From the NCBI GenBank assembly GCA_030667205.1, contig DAOUWH010000024.1, positions 1 through 11,205 on the forward strand: 11,205 nt of DNA, read 5' to 3'. The stretch is from Nitrospirota bacterium. Lineage in GTDB: Bacteria > Nitrospirota > Thermodesulfovibrionia > Thermodesulfovibrionales > JdFR-86. The notes beneath the pieces are model-generated. The model worked only from the letters and a program-made list of their open reading frames with translations, was not told the origin of the DNA and searched no databases. Positions 6,593-11,205 of the stretch are shown here, in pieces. Numbering within the stretch: the first letter of the stretch is position 1; each line of letters begins with the position of its first letter. The translations under genes were made by a program, and so were the position numbers.

Positions 6593-7617
6593 AACCCAGG
6601 GAAATAATTCTTAGCGCATTCGAAGGTGGAAAGCCCGAGAGGGTTCCGGTAACGCTGTTCGGGGGAGGCATGTGGAGCATCAAGGACTTCGGCACCACGT
6701 TCCAGGACCTCGCTGCCGACGCGCAGAAGATGACGGAGATGCTTGTCAAAGAATCCGAGAGGCTCCTATGCGACGTCGTGTACGCCGGCTCGGGGTACAA
6801 CAACTTTCACGCCTCGGCCTTCGGCGGGAAGATCAAGTACAGGGAGATGGGCGCGCCCGACCTGGAGGCCCATCTTATCGATAACGCCGAGGCCCTCGAT
6901 GGCTTCGACCTCTCGGCGCTTGACCGGAGCGAGGTCATCAATACCGCCAAAGAGGCCCTCCGGAGCACGAAGGAAAAGCTGGGCGGGGAGTACGTGATTA
7001 CCATGACCGCCTGGGGCCCGTTTACCCTTGCAGGCAGGTTCATAGGCGAGGAAACGATGATGAAGGCGACTTTTAAGAAGCCGGACCTTGTTCACAGGGT
7101 TGCGGACTTCTGCACCGACCTCCTCATACACCTCTACGAGCCTTTGGTCAACGACGGCGCTCTCGAGCTAATCAGCCTGGCCGACCCAACCGCCTCCGGA
7201 GACCTGATATCAAAAAAACAATTCGGGGATTTCGCTGTGCCCTACCTCAAGAAGTTCACCGATTGGGCCAAGTCCAAGAATGCGCACACCATCGTCCACA
7301 TATGCGGCAACACCACCGACAGGATAGATCTGATGCCCGATACCGGGGCAAGCTGCATAAGCCTTGATCACAAGACCGACATATCAAAGGCCAAGGAAAC
7401 ACTGCACGGCAAGATGTGCTTTGCCGGGAACGTCGACCCCGTGGCCGTGATGCTGCAGGGCACGCCCGAGCAGGTGGAGACCACTTGCAAGGGGATAATC
7501 GAGAAGGCTGGAACTGACGGCGGGTTCATCTTGATGCCGGGATGCGACATCCCTCCAACGGTCCCGTACGAGAACATACAAAAGTTCATCCAGACGGCAA
7601 GGGAGTGGAAACTCTAA
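6589..7617 (+). CDS. UroD/MtaA-family corrinoid methyltransferase, copy 1
   Basis: This 342-residue protein belongs to the uroporphyrinogen-decarboxylase-like TIM-barrel family that includes the cobamide methyltransferases MtaA and MtbA. The zinc signature of the methyltransferase branch, H-X-C-Xn-C, is visible as H237 and C239 (VHICGNTTD) and C319 (MPGCDIPPTVP). Other family segments are GPFTLAGRFIG, FKKPD and GNVDPVAVM. Family knowledge says the Zn-bound thiolate activates a methyl acceptor or donor opposite a corrinoid protein, and a partner of this kind is encoded at 10353-11045. The start overlaps the receiver gene by 4 bp. True heme-pathway UroD is unlikely given the Zn ligands and the neighbours. 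Whether this copy or the one at 9303 acts on the primary substrate cannot be told. Confidence 0.85.
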   Translation: MKPREIILSAFEGGKPERVPVTLFGGGMWSIKDFGTTFQDLAADAQKMTEMLVKESERLLCDVVYAGSGYNNFHASAFGGKIKYREMGAPDLEAHLIDNAEALDGFDLSALDRSEVINTAKEALRSTKEKLGGEYVITMTAWGPFTLAGRFIGEETMMKATFKKPDLVHRVADFCTDLLIHLYEPLVNDGALELISLADPTASGDLISKKQFGDFAVPYLKKFTDWAKSKNAHTIVHICGNTTDRIDLMPDTGASCISLDHKTDISKAKETLHGKMCFAGNVDPVAVMLQGTPEQVETTCKGIIEKAGTDGGFILMPGCDIPPTVPYENIQKFIQTAREWKL

Positions 7618-7638
7618 ACGTAAAGGGGGAGGTGATGA

Positions 7639-7725
7639 ATGAAACCTTTATATTGGGGAAGGCCCATGTGGACCCTTTTGGAGAAAGGCGGTAACAATGG
7701 GAAGCTTTTGGGAGACACTGCGTAA
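7639..7725 (+). CDS. Possible 28-residue peptide with a perfect Shine-Dalgarno
   Basis: GGAGGTGAT (from 7628) is a near-perfect anti-SD complement. It lies 6 bases before the ATG at 7639, which opens a 28-codon frame ending TAA at 7725. The peptide starts MKPLYWGRPMWTLLEK and continues with a Gly/Asn-rich end (GGNNGKLLGDTA). A second ATG at 7635 in another frame would give only 19 residues. I do not recognise it. The strong ribosome site, aromatic-rich N-terminus and operon position make translation plausible. It could be a genuine small protein, a leader peptide that affects the AhpD-like gene through the adjacent hairpin, or chance. Confidence 0.35.
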   Translation: MKPLYWGRPMWTLLEKGGNNGKLLGDTA

Positions 7726-7732
7726 CTTTCTT

Positions 7733-7761
7733 GCCGGGGCTCCGCCCCAGGGCGGCCCGGC
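7733..7761 (+). other. Strong intra-operon RNA hairpin before the AhpD-like gene
   Basis: GCCGGG (7733-7738) pairs with CCCGGC (7756-7761), and CCGCC (7742-7746) pairs with GGCGG (7751-7755) around the loop CCAG. This gives an 11-bp GC stem with a 3-nt bulge. No U-tract follows; the AGGAGGT of the next gene begins about 9 bases later. It is more likely an mRNA processing or stability element, or a partial attenuator, than a terminator. Confidence 0.6.
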
Positions 7762-7783
7762 AGAACAAACAGGAGGTCAGAAA

Positions 7784-8230
7784 ATGAGCGATGTCACAAA
7801 AATGACGGCCGAAGAGGTCAACGCGTATATGAAGGAACACTGCGGCTTCGTGCCGAGGATGTTCAAGATCATCAACACGGTCACGCCGGTGCCGGGCAAG
7901 ACCTTCGCCGACTTCTACGAAAGCATCTTCGGCGACGGCGCGCTGTCGAAGAAGGTCAAGGAGCTGATGTTCATGTCTGGCGGCGTGGGCTACTGCTCGC
8001 CCCGCTGCATCATCCACGTCATTCCGGCCATCGAGGCTGGCGCCACTACCATGGAGATTTTCGAGGCAGCCTCGGTAGGGATGATTCTTGCGGGCTTCGT
8101 GCCCGGCGGACCGGGCATACCCTACGCGTTCGAGTATGCGCTAAAGTGCATGGACATCGAGGCCAAGTACAGAAAGGGCGAGGAATGGGAGTACCTGCCC
8201 CAGCCGAAGTTCGACCGCGGTATTTACTAA
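7784..8230 (+). CDS. AhpD/carboxymuconolactone-decarboxylase-fold protein
   Basis: This 148-residue alpha-helical protein has the size and layout of the CMD/AhpD family. The segment KKVKELMFMSGGVGYCSPRC followed by IIHVIPAIEAGAT corresponds to the AhpD active-site helix. The ligands would be E60, C71, C75 and H78. In AhpD the motif is C-X2-C-X3-H; here it is C-X3-C-X2-H, keeping the overall Cys-to-His distance but shifting the second Cys by one. The most likely role is thiol-disulfide or peroxide-protection chemistry for the oxygen-sensitive corrinoid system; a decarboxylase role is less supported. I chose ATG 7784 because AGGAGGT lies 6 bases upstream. An in-frame ATG at 7697 would add 29 low-complexity residues spanning the hairpin and is less likely. 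Confidence 0.75.
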   Translation: MSDVTKMTAEEVNAYMKEHCGFVPRMFKIINTVTPVPGKTFADFYESIFGDGALSKKVKELMFMSGGVGYCSPRCIIHVIPAIEAGATTMEIFEAASVGMILAGFVPGGPGIPYAFEYALKCMDIEAKYRKGEEWEYLPQPKFDRGIY

Positions 8231-8239
8231 TGCAGGCGA

Positions 8240-8269
8240 TGGTGCCGGGGGCCGGTGTCCCCGGCACCA
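8240..8269 (+). other. Perfect 11-bp GC hairpin between AhpD-like and MtrH-like genes
   Basis: TGGTGCCGGGG (8240-8250) pairs fully with CCCCGGCACCA (8259-8269) around an 8-nt loop. It follows the TAA at 8228-8230 by 9 bases. Downstream is A-rich (CAATAAAACG) with no U-tract, so intrinsic termination is unlikely. A role in transcript processing or in setting gene dosage within the operon is inferred. Confidence 0.65.
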
Positions 8270-8301
8270 CAATAAAACGATGTTGCAGGAGCCATGGATA
8301 A

Positions 8302-9264
8302 ATGTTTAAATTTTCAGCCGAGCAGAAAGTCTTCGAGCTCAACGGCATAAAGATCGGCGGACAGCCCGGTGAACACCCACCGCTGCTAATAGCGTCGATG
8401 TTTCACAATAAGGACAGAATCCTCAGGAACCGAAAAGGCGACTTCGACCGCGAACGTGCCGTTGAGCTAATAAGGAAGCAGGAGGAGCTTTCGGCCTCTA
8501 CGGGGATACCATCGATGGTGGCCATGGTCGCCAACTCTGCCGAGGAGGCCAGGATATACATTGATTTTTACCGCGAGGTCACCGACATGCCATTCGGGAT
8601 AGACATGTGGGTGGCCGAGAAGCGTGCGAAGGCGACGGAGTACGTCGCCGAACTGGGCCTGCAGGAGAAGTTCCTTTACAACAGCATAACCCCATGGGAC
8701 AAGGACATCGAGGGGCAGGTCCGGGGGCTCAAGGACCTGGGCATAAAGCACGTCATCGTCCAGGCATTCGACGACACAGACCAGAGCCCGGCAGGGAGGC
8801 TCAAGTCCCTCGAAAGCCTTCTCGATCAGGGAGCGGGGGAATTCGATACCGTGCTGGTGGACACGTCGGTAATGAATCTGCCGGCCACGTCGTTCTCCCT
8901 TCTGGCGAACAAGCTTATCAAGGAAACCCTGGGTCTGCCCTGTGGCAGCGCTTACTCCAACGGGACCCATATGTGGAAGGCCGCGAAAGAAGCCTGGGGA
9001 CTCGACGGCTTCAAGGCCATGGATGCCGTGGCGCAGGGCATGTCCTCCGCTTTATGGAGCGACTTCAACCTTTACGGACCGATAGTGACCGCGCCGAGGA
9101 TATTCCCAGCGGTGGCGACGGCCCACATACTGCTTAGCACCCTGGTATTTGACGAGACAGGCTCTATACCGGAGAACAAAAATCTCCCCATCAGGAGATA
9201 CTTCAGCGACTTCCTCGAAAAACTCGAGGCCGGCGGGGCAAGGAAGAAAGCAAAAACCAAGTGA
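8302..9264 (+). CDS. MtrH-family methyltransferase (methyl-corrinoid:tetrahydrofolate/tetrahydropterin)
   Basis: This 320-residue protein resembles MtrH, the subunit of methanogen methyl-H4MPT:coenzyme M methyltransferase that handles the pterin methyl group, and the bacterial MtrH-like enzymes in corrinoid demethylation systems. The beginning (EQKVFELNGIKIGGQPGEHPPLLIASMF), the middle block MPFGIDMWVAEKRAK and the segment EKFLYNSITPWD match the family. It lacks membrane segments and would act as a soluble TIM-barrel methyltransferase, moving CH3 from the corrinoid protein to tetrahydrofolate (or H4MPT). No other mtr genes are present, which fits a stand-alone bacterial enzyme. The C-terminus is Lys-rich (GGARKKAKTK). 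AGGAG at 8287-8291 is 10 bases from the ATG at 8302; an ATG at 8294 is in another frame and gives only a short ORF. Confidence 0.85.
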   Translation: MFKFSAEQKVFELNGIKIGGQPGEHPPLLIASMFHNKDRILRNRKGDFDRERAVELIRKQEELSASTGIPSMVAMVANSAEEARIYIDFYREVTDMPFGIDMWVAEKRAKATEYVAELGLQEKFLYNSITPWDKDIEGQVRGLKDLGIKHVIVQAFDDTDQSPAGRLKSLESLLDQGAGEFDTVLVDTSVMNLPATSFSLLANKLIKETLGLPCGSAYSNGTHMWKAAKEAWGLDGFKAMDAVAQGMSSALWSDFNLYGPIVTAPRIFPAVATAHILLSTLVFDETGSIPENKNLPIRRYFSDFLEKLEAGGARKKAKTK

Positions 9265-9302
9265 AAGGTTTCTCAGAGATAAAGAGGAAAGGAGTTGATA
9301 CA

Positions 9303-10337
9303 GTGGCGGAAATTATGACTGCAAAAGAGAGGGTCCTCAAGCTCTTCGCCGGCGAGCCGACTGACAGGGCCGCGTGCTTCAGCGGGATGGGCAACGCGAC
9401 TACCGAGGGGCTCACCCGGCTCGGGTACAAGTTCGCGCAGGTGCACCTGAACGCGCGTCAGATGGCGGAGACCGCGGCTACAACCAGCAAGATTTTCGAC
9501 TTCGACTGTTGCGTGATGCCGTTTGACCTGTGCGTGGAGGCCGAGGCTCTTGGCTGCAAGATAAATACGTATCCCCACTCGGAAGACCTGCTGTATCCGA
9601 CGATAAAGGAGAAGATAATCCACAACGAGGACGAAATGGACATCGGGGTCCCCGGCGACCTTACGGAAAGGGGCAGGATCCCCCTCATGCGCGAAGCCAT
9701 AGGGATTGCCAAGAAAGACATCGGCGATTCCGTCCCCGTGGGTTCCTACGTCCTGGGCCCTTTCACTCTTGCCGGACAGATAATGGAGCTTAACGACCTT
9801 TTAAAACTCTCCTTCAAGAAGCCTGACAAGGTCAATGCCCTCATGGAGAAGCTCTCGGCCGTAATCGTGCAGGTGGCCCAGGAGTTCGAAAAGGCAGGCA
9901 TTGACTACATTACGGTTAGAGAGATGGGCGCTACTTCGGACGTTCTCAGCCCCAGGGCTTTCAATACGCTGATACTGCCCCACCTTAAGAGCATCTTCAA
10001 GGAAATAAAGGTGCCCAGCGTGCTTCACATCTGCGGCAAGACCAACGACATCGTCGGCTTCATGATGGGGTCAGGCGCAAAGGCCATCAGCGTCGACCAG
10101 AAGAACGACGTTGCCGACACCCGGAAGAAGCTCGGCCCGAACGCGCTTGTTTTCGGAAACTACGACCCCTATAACGTGCTGGTCTCGGGAAGCGAAGACC
10201 TCGTGCGGGAGACCACACGCAAGTGCCTGGACGACGGCGTCAGCGCCGTGTGGCCGGGCTGCGACATCTGGCCCACGGTTCCGCCCGAGAACTTCAGGGC
10301 GATGATGGAAACCGTTAAAGACTACGGTAAGCAATAA
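9303..10337 (+). CDS. UroD/MtaA-family corrinoid methyltransferase, copy 2
   Basis: This 344-residue paralog of the gene at 6589 shares collinear blocks: GPFTLAGQIM, FKKPDK, HICGKTND, SVDQKNDVAD, GNYDPYNVLVSG and PGCDIWPTVPPENF. The zinc signature is H242-X-C244...C320. The GTG start at 9303 is chosen because GGAG (9291-9294) lies 8 bases upstream and the protein then aligns with its paralog; ATG 9315 is possible, while the upstream GTG at 9261 overlaps the previous stop and adds residues unlike the family. The gene lies 38 bp after the MtrH-like gene and 15 bp before the corrinoid-protein gene, so it is a good candidate for the partner that directly methylates or demethylates that protein. 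Its substrate is unknown. Confidence 0.85.
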   Translation: MAEIMTAKERVLKLFAGEPTDRAACFSGMGNATTEGLTRLGYKFAQVHLNARQMAETAATTSKIFDFDCCVMPFDLCVEAEALGCKINTYPHSEDLLYPTIKEKIIHNEDEMDIGVPGDLTERGRIPLMREAIGIAKKDIGDSVPVGSYVLGPFTLAGQIMELNDLLKLSFKKPDKVNALMEKLSAVIVQVAQEFEKAGIDYITVREMGATSDVLSPRAFNTLILPHLKSIFKEIKVPSVLHICGKTNDIVGFMMGSGAKAISVDQKNDVADTRKKLGPNALVFGNYDPYNVLVSGSEDLVRETTRKCLDDGVSAVWPGCDIWPTVPPENFRAMMETVKDYGKQ

Positions 10338-10352
10338 TTCAGGAGGTAACGG

Positions 10353-11045
10353 ATGGCAACCGAAGAGAGAAAGAGCGAAATACTGGACAAGCTGAGGAAT
10401 GCCGTTATCGAGTACGACGAAGATTCCGCGAAGGAGTTGGCGCAGACGGCCCTGGATGAGGGCGTTGATGCGAACACTGCCATATTCAACGGCCTCGTCT
10501 CCGGCATGCAGAAGGTCGGCGCCCTCTTCGAGAAGCAGGAGTACTTCGTCCCGGAGCTCCTTATGTGCGCCGATGCCCTTTATGCGGGCCTCGAGATCCT
10601 GAAGCCGCACGTGAAGCAAATGGACCTGGGCGTCAGGGGCTCTGTGGTCATCGGCACGGTCGAGGGAGACGTCCACGACATCGGCAAGAATATCGTCAAG
10701 ATGATGTTCGACGTGGCCGGCTTCACGGTCTACGACCTTGGGCGTGATGTCCCCCTCGACAAGTTCGTCGAGGAGCAGCTCAAGACGGACTCCGACCTCG
10801 TATGCCTCTCGGCCATGATGACCACCACTATGGTGGGCATGAAAAAGATCATCGAGGACATCAAGAAGAAGAATCCCAAAGTCAAGATAATGATAGGCGG
10901 GGCGCCGGTGTCGCAGGACATAGCCGATAAGTGGGGCGCCGACGGGTATGCCCCCGACGCCACCAACGCGCTAAAGGATGCTATTAACATGATAAGCTCC
11001 CTGAAGAAGCTCAAGGAAGATGCAGAGGCGAACAAGAAGATATGA
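10353..11045 (+). CDS. Corrinoid (B12-binding) methyl carrier protein, MtaC/MtbC/MttC-like
   Basis: This 230-residue protein has the two domains of corrinoid carrier proteins. The N-terminal four-helix cap (~1-92) contains GLVSGMQKVGALFEKQEYFVPELL, and a Rossmann-like B12-binding domain (~93-215) follows. The lower-ligand motif D-X-H-X-X-G is GDVHDIGKN, with D106, H108 and G111; H108 would coordinate cobalt in the base-off state. Further family blocks are the SAMMTTTM segment and the IGGAPVSQDIADKWGADGYAPDA segment. It is expected to carry the methyl group as Co(III)-CH3 between the UroD-family and MtrH-family enzymes. The ribosome site is strong (AGGAGGT at 10341-10347, 5 bases before ATG). 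It overlaps the next gene by 4 bp. Confidence 0.93.
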   Translation: MATEERKSEILDKLRNAVIEYDEDSAKELAQTALDEGVDANTAIFNGLVSGMQKVGALFEKQEYFVPELLMCADALYAGLEILKPHVKQMDLGVRGSVVIGTVEGDVHDIGKNIVKMMFDVAGFTVYDLGRDVPLDKFVEEQLKTDSDLVCLSAMMTTTMVGMKKIIEDIKKKNPKVKIMIGGAPVSQDIADKWGADGYAPDATNALKDAINMISSLKKLKEDAEANKKI

Positions 11046-11205
11046 CGCTCTCCGGGTTGAAGAAATACCTCATAGGGGAGGGCGCAACAGTGGTGGGCTA
11101 CGCCGAGGTGAACGAGGCGCTCCCGGCGGAGACCGCCCACCTGAACAGGGCTATCTCCATTGGTGTGGACCGGAACCTCAACGCCGATACCATTAGGATT
11201 CTTGG
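11042..11205 (+). CDS. Start of a QueG-like (4Fe-4S) family protein, 3' partial
   Basis: An ATG at 11042 overlaps the corrinoid-protein stop (ATGA) and the frame stays open to the end of the window, 54 complete codons. The peptide (MTLSGLKKYLIGEGATVVGYAEV, then AISIGVDRNLNADTIRIL) resembles the N-terminus of epoxyqueuosine-reductase-like 4Fe-4S proteins (LKxYLxxxGAxxVGxAxL, then xISIxV). The iron-sulfur motifs would lie beyond the window, so this is tentative. QueG-like and ferredoxin-like proteins near corrinoid carriers are attractive candidates for reductive reactivation of inactive cobalt (inference). Confidence 0.5.
   Translation, partial: MTLSGLKKYLIGEGATVVGYAEVNEALPAETAHLNRAISIGVDRNLNADTIRIL

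Noticed and set aside
6589..7617. Heme-pathway uroporphyrinogen decarboxylase (hemE)
   Set aside because: H-X-C-Xn-C zinc ligands and a corrinoid-protein/MtrH context indicate the methyltransferase branch; a second paralog in the same operon also argues against hemE.
7697..7783. Upstream ATG 7697 as the start of the AhpD-like gene
   Set aside because: The added 29 residues are low-complexity and cover the hairpin; ATG 7784 has AGGAGGT at good spacing.
8240..8269. Hairpin as an intrinsic terminator ending the operon
   Set aside because: The stem is perfect but is followed by A-rich sequence, not T; functionally related genes continue 33 bp later on the same strand.
9261..9302. GTG 9261 as the start of the second UroD-family gene
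   Set aside because: It overlaps the MtrH-like stop, adds 14 basic residues unlike the paralog, and lacks the ribosome site seen before GTG 9303.
10071..10676. 201-residue minus-strand ORF opposite the UroD/corrinoid junction
   Set aside because: It spans two well-supported + strand genes and their strong ribosome site.

Overview
The window reads as a moderately GC-rich chromosome of an anaerobic bacterium, probably deltaproteobacterial or a related lineage (Nitrospirota-like is possible). Three things suggest this: a FecR/DUF6600-type surface protein, an NtrC-type two-component pair with a sigma-54-like promoter, and a corrinoid methyltransferase set, all with frequent AGG (Arg) and ATA (Ile) codons. 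The taxonomy is inference from gene types and codon use only. All genes I can support lie on the + strand.

Region 1 (1-1866): a secreted FecR-domain, Trp-rich DUF6600 protein, cut at its N-terminus by the window edge. It has a basic tail with a nearly perfect 81-bp tandem repeat, and a hairpin terminator follows it.

Region 2 (about 1867-2282): a gap with no convincing intact gene. On the minus strand it holds what looks like the 3' end of a tRNA-Leu gene (TTCGAAT loop through CCA) next to two 8-bp direct repeats. This fits the scar or att site of an integrated element. A sigma-70-like promoter at the right end would start transcription practically at the next ATG.

Region 3 (2283-6069): an overlapping pair. 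The first gene is a soluble PAS-GAF-GAF-PAS histidine kinase. The second is an NtrC-type receiver/AAA+/Fis-HTH regulator whose GAFTGA loop reads GAFTTA.

Region 4 (6070-6226): a compact regulatory region with two copies of GTGGG-N8-CCCCAT 23 bp apart, followed about 75 bp later by a near-consensus sigma-54 promoter (GG-N10-GG). This suggests that the regulator encoded just upstream drives the genes that follow.

Region 5 (6227-11205): a closely spaced co-directional operon. In order it encodes a degenerate stand-alone receiver, a UroD/MtaA-family methyltransferase, a possible 28-residue peptide, an AhpD/carboxymuconolactone-decarboxylase-fold protein, an MtrH-family methyltransferase, a second UroD/MtaA-family methyltransferase, a B12-binding corrinoid protein, and the start of a protein resembling QueG-like iron-sulfur proteins. 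Together these look like a corrinoid-dependent methyl-transfer system. One UroD-family enzyme would demethylate an unknown methylated donor onto the corrinoid protein, and the MtrH-like enzyme would pass the methyl group to tetrahydrofolate or a similar pterin. The substrate cannot be read from the sequence; methoxylated aromatics are one candidate. Two strong hairpins without U-tracts flank the AhpD-like gene inside the operon.
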